Positions 35,851 through 45,536 of a stretch of DNA of 64,000 nt are shown here, one piece after another (the stretch's first letter is position 1; every line of letters starts with the position of its first letter). The translations under genes and the position numbers were made by a program. This DNA comes from JAHRVQ01 sp029941905 (lineage in GTDB: Bacteria; Pseudomonadota; Gammaproteobacteria; Pseudomonadales; Azotimanducaceae): positions 62,001 through 126,000 of the forward strand of contig JAPYTQ010000008.1 of the NCBI GenBank assembly GCA_029941905.1, given 5' to 3'. Below the pieces are notes generated by a model that saw only the letters and a program-made list of their open reading frames with translations, was not told the origin of the DNA and did no database searches.

Positions 35851-37721
35851 TAGTTCCCAACGTGAACAGGCTGATTATTTTTTTGGGGGTGGGACTGGTT
35901 AGTTGTACATCCTTCGCTGAGTCTATTGCTGTCAGAAATGTCCTGTACCACCACTTGCAAGGTTCAACTAACGAGGCTTATACGCAGGCTTTGTATTATG
36001 AGCGTCGTGGTGGCGAGGATTTCCAGTCGGGTACCCAGTCGTTAAAAGTCATCCGTGCAGGGCTCGCAATTGATCTGGGTTGGCATGGCAAGGTTGAGAA
36101 TATTCTCGGGGATACGGATGAAATTCAGCTAGACGACTTCAAACGCGACCAGTTGCATTTCCATTTGGCCAGAGATGCTTACCGGCAGCAGGATTGGCAA
36201 CAGTTTGAAGTTGAAATGGACAGTATTGCAACCGAATCCCGAATCCTAACGTCTCCCCAGGGGCGTTTTTTGCAGGCAGAGCGAGCACGGCTCAATGGCG
36301 ACCTTAAACGGGCCAGCCGACTGGTTGCTGATATTGATAAAAAGCATATTCTACGTCGATACTCAGCGTTCAATCTTGGTGTCAGCAGCTATTCCGATGG
36401 TGAAGTTGAACTGGCGATGCGTCTTCTGGATCAGGTATCAAAGACGCGAGCATTGACACTTGAGCAGTTACTGATTCGGGAGCGAAGTAAAATTGCACTC
36501 GCCAATATCGAGCTGTCGGATGTGCGGCTGGATAATACGAAAGCGGATACCAGGAAACTCAAAAACGTAACAGAGTTATTATCGGGTGTCACAACCACGG
36601 GACCTTATGGCGCCATGGCAGTGTCGATGCTGGCTAACTTGGCGATGCGGCAGGGCGACTATTCCCGGGCTTCAGAGTTATGGTATTTCGCGATCAACAA
36701 CATGCCCTGGCATCCCGCCGTTCGAGATGCCCATGTTGCCCTGCCGTACAGCCTGGAGCACTTTCGTGATGACAATCAGGTCTATAGCGAATACAGGCTG
36801 GTGGCAACCAGACTTGGCCAGCGCCAGGAGACCCTGGCGGCATTAGTGGAGACTTTTAACCGGTTATCACCGAATGAACTGGCTCACGCGTTAAGCTTCT
36901 CGGCCAGGCAGCAAGCCGGATCCACGTTATCAGTCCTGCAGGAAAATATCGGCGGCGTCAGCCTCGCTAACTGGTTGGCAGATGAAGAAAGCCAGCAAAT
37001 GGCGAATCGCTGGTTACGGCTTGATTCTGCATTCAATAAGCTGGGTCGCCGAAAACGCGACCTGGATGCATTGTTGGCTGTGGATTACGAACAGCAGCGA
37101 CGTATTCGAAAATCTGCAGACCGACTGAATAATGAATACTACGATATACGGCTGGCACAGATTCAATTCAAAGCAGCTGGGCTAAGAAAGGGGCTGGAGC
37201 ATTTGTTGCAGGCCTCACCCTCCGTCGAAGTGATAAGAACAGTGGCGACTCAATCTGAGCTGTCGCTGCTTGATCACTTGCAGCACCTTGCCCTGCGTGC
37301 ACCGTTGTTAAACGCGAATAGCGGCACAAGACGACGTATAGACTACCTCGAAGGGTTATTGATGTACCGTATTTTTACTGATCTGTCCGTCAGGGTTCGT
37401 AGTCGCCAGGTCGAGGCACAACGATTAACTAAGTTACTCGGCAAAGCCCAGAGGCGTGCAGAGGGAATCGCACAGGCCGCTGTCAATCTGGATAGCAAAA
37501 CCAGTGTCAGCTCCAAAATCCTTGCCCTGGCAGGTCGAACGAATCAATTGCATGCCACCACCGAAATTATCCTGCGGGATTCAGGTGAAATGCTGATATC
37601 CCATGTGAGTGAAGAAATACAGACTGAAATTAATGAGCTTGATCAGCAGTTGGTCTATGTTCGACTCGCCATGGCACGAATCAGCGACCGTCGGTTATTG
37701 GCAGCAGGCACCGGCTCATGA
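35847..37721 (+). CDS. Periplasmic TPR-rich helical protein
   Basis: 624 residues; TTG at 35847 overlaps the previous stop, GTG at 35862 is the alternative. Signal peptide LIIFLGVGLVSCTSFAES. A long array of degenerate helical repeats (LHFHLARDAYRQQDWQQF, LNGDLKRASRLVADIDK, MAVSMLANLAMRQGDYSRA) is followed by a C-terminal coiled-coil-like part. It probably acts as a periplasmic scaffold. Comparable to the TPR proteins of Agl-Glt-type machines, but assignment to a particular Glt protein needs profile searches. Confidence 0.8.
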   Translation: MIVPNVNRLIIFLGVGLVSCTSFAESIAVRNVLYHHLQGSTNEAYTQALYYERRGGEDFQSGTQSLKVIRAGLAIDLGWHGKVENILGDTDEIQLDDFKRDQLHFHLARDAYRQQDWQQFEVEMDSIATESRILTSPQGRFLQAERARLNGDLKRASRLVADIDKKHILRRYSAFNLGVSSYSDGEVELAMRLLDQVSKTRALTLEQLLIRERSKIALANIELSDVRLDNTKADTRKLKNVTELLSGVTTTGPYGAMAVSMLANLAMRQGDYSRASELWYFAINNMPWHPAVRDAHVALPYSLEHFRDDNQVYSEYRLVATRLGQRQETLAALVETFNRLSPNELAHALSFSARQQAGSTLSVLQENIGGVSLANWLADEESQQMANRWLRLDSAFNKLGRRKRDLDALLAVDYEQQRRIRKSADRLNNEYYDIRLAQIQFKAAGLRKGLEHLLQASPSVEVIRTVATQSELSLLDHLQHLALRAPLLNANSGTRRRIDYLEGLLMYRIFTDLSVRVRSRQVEAQRLTKLLGKAQRRAEGIAQAAVNLDSKTSVSSKILALAGRTNQLHATTEIILRDSGEMLISHVSEEIQTEINELDQQLVYVRLAMARISDRRLLAAGTGS

Positions 37722-40597
37722 GACGGTTAACTGCTCTGACGGTAATATTTGGTTGCACCAGCTGCTCGTGGCAGTTCTCTGTACCGGGCTTCGGTGAGCG
37801 AGAAATTACCGCGGCTGGCCCAAACATCAGCCAGACCCTGAAAAAACTGCCTGGGGTGCCGCTTCTGGCGTCTTCGGGGCCAGAAGGTCAGGTTTCATCT
37901 CTTCTGCAAGAACCTGATCCGGCAGAAGTACTGGCACTGTACCAGAGTGTACTGGATAAAATCTCCGACGCAGAATCTAACTACCATGTCGCCCGCCGTG
38001 TGGCAGAACTGCAATTGCAGCAAGCCGAAGATGCTGCGATTGGTGGTGAAGCAGAGCCGTACAGGGAAGCGGTGGCTGCGCTCGAACGATTGTTAGTCGA
38101 TGAAAATTCAACCCGGGACCGGACCTATATTCAATATCAGCTTGCCCGTGCCTACGATCTCAACGGAGATCCGGATGCATCCATCCAGAACCTCAACCTG
38201 GCTATTAAAGCGAGACCCGAAGTTACCGGTCTTCAACAGAAAGGGAGTGATCAGGGTATTGCGTTAGAGGCACGTTTCCGCCGCGCAGAGCTGAAGTTCT
38301 CTGCGGGCAAACACGCAGGCGCTGCGGAAGATTACGCGGTGGTCGCTGATTCTCCTGGTAACTATCAGGTACACGCCTTGTATATGCTCGGCTGGTCTCG
38401 TTTTAAACAAGGTGATCTTGATCAGGCCCTGCTGCCTTTTGTCAACGCACTGGACCATCTATTGGGTGAGTCTGAAACCGGTGCGCGCCTGGACCAGGAC
38501 TTGATTGACGACGCAACCCGGGTGGCGGTTTTAACCCTCGACTACCTGGACGGCGCGACTACATTAGCCCAGACCATGCAGGATATCTCGAAACCGGACT
38601 GGCAAACTCATCTATATAAGGCACTGGGTGACTGGTACAGGGATAAAGAACGTTTTCAGGACAGTGCCGATACCTGGGAAACATTCATTGATCACAACCC
38701 GCTACATGTAGAAGCTCCCCGTATTAGCCTGCAGATTATCGAAACCTATCGTGCAGCAGGATTTGTTGAGGACATTGCCGACAGGAAACAACAGTTTGTT
38801 GAACGTTATGACCGGATAGGATCTTTCTATGACGTACATGGTCCCGTTGTTTTTGACACCTACGCAGATACTCTGATGGAGTTTCTCGATGAGATTGTGT
38901 CCAGACAGCATGCGGTCGCACAAATGGCAGCCCGTGAAGACAATGATGTTTCCAAATTTAGAGAGGCAGCGGACTGGTACGGTCGATGGATTGTTAACTT
39001 CGCCGAACATGAACGTGCCGGGAAAGTTCAGTTTCTGTTAGCAGAATCCCTGTCAGATGGCGGTTTAGTACTTGAATCGATTAATGCATATCGAATTGTT
39101 GTCAACAAATATCCAGACTTCAGTGGTCGAGCAGAAGCTTCTTATTCGATTGTATTAGGCTTTCAGTTGTTAGCTGCAAAGGGAGCACCTTCCCCGTCTC
39201 AGGATTCCCATCAACCTCTGTCGCGACTGCTGATGCAAGAGTTGATAGATGCGAGCTTTGACTTTGTTGCGTTGTTTCCCGCTGATAAGAGGTCACCGGC
39301 CACCCAGGTCAATGGGGCCAGGATGCTGTTCGAGACTGGGCGATTCCAGCAGGCCGCAGAAGCAGCGGAGCATGCGTTGTCACAATGGGATTTGACCGAA
39401 CTTTGGACCACCTCAGCATTGATCTCTGCGCATAGCCGTTTTGAGTTGGGTCATTATTCCCGGGCCGAACAAACCTATCGATCACTGCTGGCAAAGGCTA
39501 AATCCGATAAGGATGGTTCGGCTGCTGAAATAACGCAACGCTTGCTGGCCACGGTGTACAAACAGGCTGAAGCCGCAGAGTTAGCAAATGACCTGGACGC
39601 GGCAATAGACCATTTGCTGGCTTTGCAGGAAATTGATGCTTCGAGCGAACTCGCTATCAATGCAGCATACGATACGGTTGCCTTGTTTGAGCAGGTGGGG
39701 AAGATTGATCAGGCGATTAATCATTTAAAAGCATTTCGCAGAAACCATCCGTTGCATCCGGCAACCCGTGGCATCGCCATGAGACTGGTAGCGCTATATG
39801 AGCGTGAAAATCGATTTGAAGATTCAGCTAACGAGTTGATCGGCGTTCATGCCAGCACAGACTTCCCAGCCGACGTTCAGCAACAGGCGCTCTACCGTGC
39901 CGGTGAACTCTACCTTTCGGTTGAAAACTACCCGATGGCGATAGACTCGTTTCGTATCTATGCCCATAGTTACGAGCGACCGTTCGGGCTGAGAATGGAA
40001 GCGATGCACCATATGGACCTCTTATATCAGCAAACCAACCAGACTCAGGCACGGTATTTTTGGCTAGGCAGAAAGGTAGATGCTTATGCAAAAGCCGATG
40101 TCGCGGACCAGGATGAAAGGACACGGTTTTTGGCAGTGCAGGCCTCGTTCATTATCGCGGAATCGAGGCTGGCAGATTTTCTTCATCTCGATCTAAAACA
40201 ACCCCTGAAGAAAAGCTTACAAAAAAAGCGCAAGGCCATGAAGTTAGCCGTGGATGCATTTGAGCAAACTTCCGATTTTGGTGTGGCTGGTTTTGTCGAA
40301 GGATCGACCTTCCATATTGCTGATATTTACCAGTCATTGGCACAATCATTGATGGAATCTGATCGTCCCAATGGACTTAACGCACTAGAAAGTGATCAGT
40401 ACGACATTCTTTTGGAGGAGCAGGCATTCCCCTTTGAGGAGCAGGCAATCGACATACACATGGTGAACCTTCATCGGGGTTGGAATGATGCCTGGAACCA
40501 TTGGGTTGGCCAGAGCCTGACGGCTTTGGAAACTTTATCACCTGGCCGTTATCGACGCGAAGAGATAGGAGTTCCCTATGTGGAAAAACTCTACTAA
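37718..40597 (+). CDS. Large TPR lipoprotein
   Basis: 959 residues. The N-terminus LTALTVIFGCTSC has a lipobox-like Cys. TPR-type repeats run over most of the length (YQLARAYDLNGDPDASIQNL, ALYMLGWSRFKQGDLDQALL, LGDWYRDKERFQDSADTW, ALYRAGELYLSVENYPMAID). Such size and repeat density suit an outer-membrane-linked assembly scaffold, like GltD-type proteins (inference). ATGA overlap upstream; the next gene starts inside its last 20 bases. Confidence 0.85.
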   Translation: MRRLTALTVIFGCTSCSWQFSVPGFGEREITAAGPNISQTLKKLPGVPLLASSGPEGQVSSLLQEPDPAEVLALYQSVLDKISDAESNYHVARRVAELQLQQAEDAAIGGEAEPYREAVAALERLLVDENSTRDRTYIQYQLARAYDLNGDPDASIQNLNLAIKARPEVTGLQQKGSDQGIALEARFRRAELKFSAGKHAGAAEDYAVVADSPGNYQVHALYMLGWSRFKQGDLDQALLPFVNALDHLLGESETGARLDQDLIDDATRVAVLTLDYLDGATTLAQTMQDISKPDWQTHLYKALGDWYRDKERFQDSADTWETFIDHNPLHVEAPRISLQIIETYRAAGFVEDIADRKQQFVERYDRIGSFYDVHGPVVFDTYADTLMEFLDEIVSRQHAVAQMAAREDNDVSKFREAADWYGRWIVNFAEHERAGKVQFLLAESLSDGGLVLESINAYRIVVNKYPDFSGRAEASYSIVLGFQLLAAKGAPSPSQDSHQPLSRLLMQELIDASFDFVALFPADKRSPATQVNGARMLFETGRFQQAAEAAEHALSQWDLTELWTTSALISAHSRFELGHYSRAEQTYRSLLAKAKSDKDGSAAEITQRLLATVYKQAEAAELANDLDAAIDHLLALQEIDASSELAINAAYDTVALFEQVGKIDQAINHLKAFRRNHPLHPATRGIAMRLVALYERENRFEDSANELIGVHASTDFPADVQQQALYRAGELYLSVENYPMAIDSFRIYAHSYERPFGLRMEAMHHMDLLYQQTNQTQARYFWLGRKVDAYAKADVADQDERTRFLAVQASFIIAESRLADFLHLDLKQPLKKSLQKKRKAMKLAVDAFEQTSDFGVAGFVEGSTFHIADIYQSLAQSLMESDRPNGLNALESDQYDILLEEQAFPFEEQAIDIHMVNLHRGWNDAWNHWVGQSLTALETLSPGRYRREEIGVPYVEKLY

Positions 40598-41237
40598 GGG
40601 GCCTCTGATTAATCAGAGCGCCAGTTTGTTCCTGCTGATGCTGACTCTGTCTGGCTGCTCGACAATGTCGCTCATAAACAACTCTGATGCTGGCGTACAG
40701 GCAGGCAAGGGCAACGAAACCCGAGCGCCTGTTCCAAAACAGGCGAGTAAACTTTTTCAGCAGTCCATTGACGCCATGGCTAACAAGCAACTGAAGAAAG
40801 CGGAAAAACGACTGTTGGAAATCACAGATCGTTATCCGGAATTTGCCAGTCCCTTCACTAACCTGGGGATTATCTATGTTCACAATCAACAGCAGAAAAT
40901 GGCTGAGTGGGCTTTTCAGCAGGCGATTCTGATTCAACCAGATGAGTGCGCTGCCTACGTCCAGCTGGGTCTGTTGGAAAGGAGGCGGTTCAACTTCAAT
41001 AAAGCGGAACAGGCTTACCTTCAATGCCTCAAGGTTAACCCCGAAAATAGTGCGGCGCATCTCAACCTGGGGATCCTTTATGAAATTTACCAGGGCAGGT
41101 TACCGGAAGCGCTCGTTGCTTACGAAAAATACCAGTCATTTATGCTCGAACCAGATAAACGAGTTAGCGGCTGGATGGCAGATTTGTCCCGGCGCATCAG
41201 TTCTTCAAACCGAATCGCATCTGGAGGTGCAAGATGA
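40578..41237 (+). CDS. TPR lipoprotein
   Basis: 219 residues, ATG with AGGAG upstream, lipobox LMLTLSGC. Three to four TPRs: FASPFTNLGIIYVHNQQQKMA, CAAYVQLGLLERRRFNFNKA, SAAHLNLGILYEIYQGRLPEAL. Resembles the small GltE-like TPR lipoproteins that accompany TolQ/TolR pairs in the myxobacterial gliding machine (comparison by layout and type, not proven). Four-base overlap with the next gene. Confidence 0.85.
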   Translation: MWKNSTKGPLINQSASLFLLMLTLSGCSTMSLINNSDAGVQAGKGNETRAPVPKQASKLFQQSIDAMANKQLKKAEKRLLEITDRYPEFASPFTNLGIIYVHNQQQKMAEWAFQQAILIQPDECAAYVQLGLLERRRFNFNKAEQAYLQCLKVNPENSAAHLNLGILYEIYQGRLPEALVAYEKYQSFMLEPDKRVSGWMADLSRRISSSNRIASGGAR

Positions 41238-41551
41238 TCAGGATATTTGCTGCATGTATTTTGTTAACCGGGTTTTCTGCTGCCAGTAACGCAGCGGAAG
41301 TCATTTACCTGGATGAAACAGTAATCTCCGGCAATCAGGAACTTCCCAAAGTGCTGTACGTGTTGCCCTGGCAGACAACCCGGAATAAGGCGATGCCGGA
41401 AACAAAACTGGAAATGGATACCAGTCAGCTCATGGCACCGATCTATCCCCATGAATATCGTCGTGAGATTGCCTATCGAAACTTACTTATGGAATTGGCC
41501 AGTGCCAATCCCACTCCCTTAGAAAGTAAAATAACGTCCGAGGAGGACTAA
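41234..41551 (+). CDS. Small exported protein preceding ExbB
   Basis: 105 residues with a clear signal peptide (FAACILLTGFSAASNAAE) and a mature part VIYLDETVISGNQELPKVLY with VLPWQTT, no cysteines. I do not recognise a family. Its place directly before exbB, with start overlapping the TPR gene and only 4 bp to exbB, suggests a structural accessory of the motor complex. Confidence 0.8.
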   Translation: MIRIFAACILLTGFSAASNAAEVIYLDETVISGNQELPKVLYVLPWQTTRNKAMPETKLEMDTSQLMAPIYPHEYRREIAYRNLLMELASANPTPLESKITSEED

Positions 41552-41555
41552 AGTC

Positions 41556-42203
41556 ATGGATCTTATTACGATGCCAATTCGTTTTTTCCAGGATGGGGGT
41601 CCCTTTATGATTCCTATCGCTATCGTGCTGACGTTCGGTGTTGCCATTGCAATAGAACGCTATATCTTCTTATCCAGTGCCATGAGGGCCAACAGAAAGG
41701 ACTTTGATGCCTTGCTGCCGCTGCTGTCAAATGGTCAGTACAAGGAGCTCAACAAGCGGATGCAGAAGCCAAAGTCTGCAGTCAGCCACGTTTTCAAGGA
41801 AGGGCTTGTGCGTTTGAAAAGTGCCCGTCGTCGACAGGATATTGAGTACGCCATGGAAGAAGGTTTGCTGGAAGCGCTGCCAAGAATAGAGAAGCGAACA
41901 CCTTATCTTGCGACTTTTGCCAACATAGCAACGTTGTTGGGACTGCTCGGCACTATTATTGGTCTCATAGCAGCGTTTACGGCAGTGGCGAATGCTGACC
42001 CGGCGGAAAAAGCGAACCTGCTCTCCGCGAGTATTTCCCTGGCGATGAATACCACGGCGTTTGGGCTCATGGTGGCTATCCCATTGTTACTGGTGCATTC
42101 CCATTTGCAGGGCAAAACCAACGCAATCGTGGAGAGTCTGGATATCGCTATTGTGAAATTTCTGAATCTCGCTGATCGGCAAAAAGAGGCCGCGCCCAAG
42201 TAA
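41556..42203 (+). CDS. MotA/TolQ/ExbB-family proton channel protein
   Basis: 215 residues with three transmembrane helices: FMIPIAIVLTFGVAIAIERY, ANIATLLGLLGTIIGLIAAF and SLAMNTTAFGLMVAIPLLLV. TLLGLLGTIIGLI and MNTTAFGL are the conserved channel motifs. Known: five TolQ-type subunits surround a TolR dimer and use the proton gradient to drive envelope work. Here it is followed by two ExbD genes, as in aglR-aglQ-aglS. Confidence 0.94.
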   Translation: MDLITMPIRFFQDGGPFMIPIAIVLTFGVAIAIERYIFLSSAMRANRKDFDALLPLLSNGQYKELNKRMQKPKSAVSHVFKEGLVRLKSARRRQDIEYAMEEGLLEALPRIEKRTPYLATFANIATLLGLLGTIIGLIAAFTAVANADPAEKANLLSASISLAMNTTAFGLMVAIPLLLVHSHLQGKTNAIVESLDIAIVKFLNLADRQKEAAPK

Positions 42204-42230
42204 TCGAATTGTTGCGAGCAGGAATTAATC

Positions 42231-42740
42231 ATGCGCAGATCACAAAAAAGACGTAATCGACAAACCGAGGCGGCAGATTTGGATGTCACTCCATTTATGA
42301 ACCTGATGATTGTGCTGGTTCCGGTATTGCTGTTATCCCTGGTGTTTACTCACACGGCGGTCATTGACCTGAATTTTCCTACCAGCGAAGGCCAGGGAGA
42401 TCTGGACCCGGAGCAGGTTCACCTGGAAGTTCAGATACTCAAAAAGGCACTCATCATTCGGGACGGGAGGGCAATTATCAAACGACTACCGGTATTGGCT
42501 AATGGTAAACATGACCTGAACAAACTTTCGTTAACCTTGCAGGAAATCAAGAGTCGCTTACCCGGCAAGCGTGACGCGACAATACTGTTGGAGTCAGATA
42601 CCGACTACCAGACGCTGGTGTTTGTGATGGATCGGGTTCGTGCCTATCGGGTTAAACAGAGCGACCGCATGGTTCTGGCCGAGCTTTTCCCGGTATTGTC
42701 TTTGGGTGATGCGCCTGCATCAAAGGGCGGTGAAGCATGA
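42231..42740 (+). CDS. ExbD/TolR-family protein 1 (Asn at the proton-carrier position)
   Basis: 169 residues. Basic N-terminus, one helix beginning DLDVTPFMNLMIVLVPVLLL, and a periplasmic TolR-like domain. At the position where TolR/ExbD carry the proton-relaying Asp (compare SLMDIF of the next protein, both residue 24) this protein has Asn24. It therefore may not conduct protons itself and may form an asymmetric pair with ExbD 2. Four-base overlap with the next gene. Confidence 0.9.
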   Translation: MRRSQKRRNRQTEAADLDVTPFMNLMIVLVPVLLLSLVFTHTAVIDLNFPTSEGQGDLDPEQVHLEVQILKKALIIRDGRAIIKRLPVLANGKHDLNKLSLTLQEIKSRLPGKRDATILLESDTDYQTLVFVMDRVRAYRVKQSDRMVLAELFPVLSLGDAPASKGGEA

Positions 42741-43228
42741 TTGGAAGAAAAACCCGGCGTTCGCGTAATCAAAAGCCAGCGACTCTTAACCTTGTCTCGC
42801 TGATGGATATATTCACAATCCTGGTTTTCTTTCTGATGGTAAACTCGAGCGAAGTGGAAATCCTGGAAACCTCAGGTGCCGTTAAACTGCCTGACTCCCT
42901 GTCCGAGCAGAGACCTGATGAACGTATTATCATTTCGGTCAGCCAGGATGAACTTGTTGTCCAGGGGCGGCATATTGTATCCGTCGACGAAGTATTAAAG
43001 CTGCCGGAACCACTGATTGCCAGGTTGAAAACGGAGCTTGAATACCAGGCGCGTCGAAAGAAAGACAGGCTGGCGGATCCTGAGGACTTTGAAGGCAAAA
43101 TAACCATCATGGGCGACCGGGAGTTACCCTACGAACTGCTGAAGCGGATCATGTATACCTGCCAGCAAGCCGACTTTACCAGTATTGCCCTGGCGGTGAA
43201 CCAGGTCGGTGAAGGGGCCGCTTCATGA
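42737..43228 (+). CDS. ExbD/TolR-family protein 2
   Basis: 163 residues. LNLVSLMDIFTILVFFLMV holds the membrane Asp (D24) expected to relay protons, followed by a periplasmic domain ending in YTCQQADFTSIALAVNQV, typical of TolR. Starts four bases inside exbD 1 and overlaps the TonB-like gene by four bases; one motor operon. Confidence 0.92.
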   Translation: MIGRKTRRSRNQKPATLNLVSLMDIFTILVFFLMVNSSEVEILETSGAVKLPDSLSEQRPDERIIISVSQDELVVQGRHIVSVDEVLKLPEPLIARLKTELEYQARRKKDRLADPEDFEGKITIMGDRELPYELLKRIMYTCQQADFTSIALAVNQVGEGAAS

Positions 43229-44169
43229 GTCGTACAAACACCTATGTAGTCGCACCTGCCTGGTCGACGACGCCGGAAGAAAAGGCCTTTAATCGACTGG
43301 TGACGGGATTGATGTTCGTCACATTCATCCTGTCAATTGGGATTGGTTTTATCCGCCTGCCTGAGGTTCCACGGGAGGTGCAGGAGCGCTTACCGGTTCG
43401 CCTGGCACAAATTATCATGGAAAAAAAGAAACCCAAACCGAAACCGGTAGTTATTCCGGACCCTGTCGAATTAGAACCTAAAGAAAAAAAGATTGAGAAG
43501 AAAGTCGAGAAGAAAAAACCCGTCGAAAAAATAAAAGTGCCAGTGGAACAAACAGTTCAACAGGCCCGTGAAAAAGCCAAAAGTTCCGGGATTCTCGCGT
43601 TTCAGGACGAACTCAGCGATATGCGTGATGCCATCGACACCAGGGCGCTCAAAAAAACGACACTGGTACAACGAGGTAGCGGGGAAGCAACCCGCCTTGA
43701 CAGATCACTGTTGACAACAAAAGGTGAGGGTCGACGCGCCAATGTAAATATTTCCAACCTGTCTCGAACCACAGGTGGTGTTGCCCTGGCAGGTAGAGAG
43801 ACCACGGTCGTAGACGCGCCAGATGAAGAAACAGCGCTGAATTCAGGTGCCGTGAGATTAGCAAACTCAGAGTCACAACCTGCGCGAAGCATTGAGGAAG
43901 TTCGCCGGGTGTTTGATGCAAACAAAGGCGCCATATTTGCTATCTACAATCGTGCCCTGCGTCGAAACCCGGGTTTACTGGGTAAGGTGGTCCTTGAACT
44001 GGTTATCGAACCCGATGGTACCGTCTCAGACTGCCGGATCATTTCGACAGAGATGGAAGACGATGAAATGGTTAACAAATTAGTCCGTCGGGTTCAGATG
44101 TTTGACTTCGGCGACAAGGCCGTTGTTGTCACCCGAATCAGTTATCCGGTTCACTTTTTGCCGTCATAG
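43225..44169 (+). CDS. TonB-like energy transducer with AgmX/PglI-type C-terminus
   Basis: 314 residues. One transmembrane helix (LVTGLMFVTFILSIGIGFI), then a Lys/Pro/Glu-rich stretch (KKPKPKPVV, EKKIEKKVEKKKPVEK) as in TonB. C-terminal SIEEVRRVFDANKGAIFAIY, NRALRRNPGLLGKVVLELVI and EPDGTVSDCRI match the conserved tail of AgmX/GltG/GltJ-like proteins. Known: these span the periplasm and link a TolQR motor to outer-membrane parts. Last gene of the operon; a weak hairpin (44203-44217) follows. Confidence 0.88.
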   Translation: MSRTNTYVVAPAWSTTPEEKAFNRLVTGLMFVTFILSIGIGFIRLPEVPREVQERLPVRLAQIIMEKKKPKPKPVVIPDPVELEPKEKKIEKKVEKKKPVEKIKVPVEQTVQQAREKAKSSGILAFQDELSDMRDAIDTRALKKTTLVQRGSGEATRLDRSLLTTKGEGRRANVNISNLSRTTGGVALAGRETTVVDAPDEETALNSGAVRLANSESQPARSIEEVRRVFDANKGAIFAIYNRALRRNPGLLGKVVLELVIEPDGTVSDCRIISTEMEDDEMVNKLVRRVQMFDFGDKAVVVTRISYPVHFLPS

Positions 44170-44253
44170 CCATCTCGTTAAGAAACGCAGAAATGTGACA
44201 CGCACTGGTCATCAGTGTTTAGATTGGTGTCTGCTTCCTCAATTGGAATTACG

Positions 44254-45536
44254 ATGCGCTGATCAATCTGTTTGATAATTTTATTCTGTGTTTGCCCTGC
44301 TGCCTTTGCAGACAATCTCGTGCTGCATGTTGGGACATTATTAGCAGTACCGGGAAAACCACCTTTAAAAAACCAGACCATTGTGATATCCGATAACAAG
44401 ATCACTGAGTTAGCTGACGGGTTTGTTAATCCTGCAGCAGGTGCCAGACTGCTGGACCTGAAAGATCAGTTTGTCTTACCTGGGTTAATGGACTTGCATG
44501 TGCATTTGCTGATCGAACTTGGGCCAGGGTCAAGATCACGCACTGTCACTGAGAACGAAACTTTTACCCTGCTGCGCGGTGTAAACAATGCCAGGAAAAC
44601 GCTTTATGCAGGTTTCACGACGGTGAGGGATCTGGGCGGATCGCCTGAGTCAATTTATGCAATTCGTGACGCGATAAAAACAAATCTTATTCCAGGCCCT
44701 CGTGTTTACGCAGCGGGTTCCTCACTTGCGGCGACCGGGGGCATGGTGACATTGATGGCATCCGCGCCGATCTGATGAAACTATGGACACCGGAGACGAT
44801 ATGCGATGGTGTCGTGGCCTGCCGAAAGGCAACCAGGCACGCCGTCAAGTACGGTGCGGACTGGATCAAAGTGACTGCCACCGGTGGGGTGCTGTCAGAC
44901 ACGGCTACAGGACTCGGTGTTCAGATGACCGACGATGAACTCTATGAAATCATGAACACAGCACACAACCTGGGTCGCAAAGTTGCCGCACATGCTCACG
45001 GCACGGACGGTGTTAATGCCGCACTGCGAGCAGGTGTTGACTCAATTGACCATGGGACATTCCTTGATAAGGAATCCATTCGATTGTTCAAAAAGCATGG
45101 TGCCTACCTGGTGCCAACATTGATGCCGGGTCACTATGTGCCGCTCTCCATGGAAGGCAATCCTTACTTCACCGATGCAATCAAGCAAAAGGCAAATCTT
45201 GCTGCCAGCGGATCCCGGGCAAGTTTTGCCATGGCGCAAAAAGCCGGGGTTAAGATTGCGTTTGGCACTGATACTGGTGTCACACCTCACGGTCAGAATG
45301 CCCTGGAATTTGAGCTGATGGTCGCTGCCGGAATGTCACCTGCGCAGGCGATCCACTCAGCCACCGTCGTGGCAGCAGAACTACTTGAAATTTCTGACAA
45401 GCTGGGAACGTTGGAAGTGGGAAAACTGGCCGATCTGATTGCCGTGCAAGGTAACCCGTTGCAGGATGTTAGTGCCTTAACTCAGGTTACGACCGTCATT
45501 AAAGATGGTAAATTAGAAAAATCAGCGACTCACTGA
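44254..45536 (+). pseudogene. Exported amidohydrolase (Xaa-Pro dipeptidase-like), inactivated
   Basis: An imidazolonepropionase/prolidase-type amidohydrolase: VLPGLMDLHVHLLIELGPG (His-x-His), AGFTTVRDLGG, WIKVTATGGVLSD, VAAHAHGTDG, GVDSIDHGTFLD and KIAFGTDTGVTPHG. Two lesions. First, the ATG at 44254 is followed by CGC TGA, apparently CGA to TGA at codon 3, just before a signal peptide (SICLIILFCVCPAAFADN). Second, one base is missing near 44741, where gggggcatgg should read gggggccatgg to give GGHGDID, so the halves 44272-44765 and 44766-45536 lie in different frames. The 3' end overlaps the convergent thioredoxin gene. Probably dead; the second half alone lacks the HxH metal site. Confidence 0.85.

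Noticed and set aside
44203..44217. Hairpin cactg-gtcat-cagtg as terminator of the motor operon
   Set aside because: Only five base pairs and no clear T run; too weak to list as a terminator.
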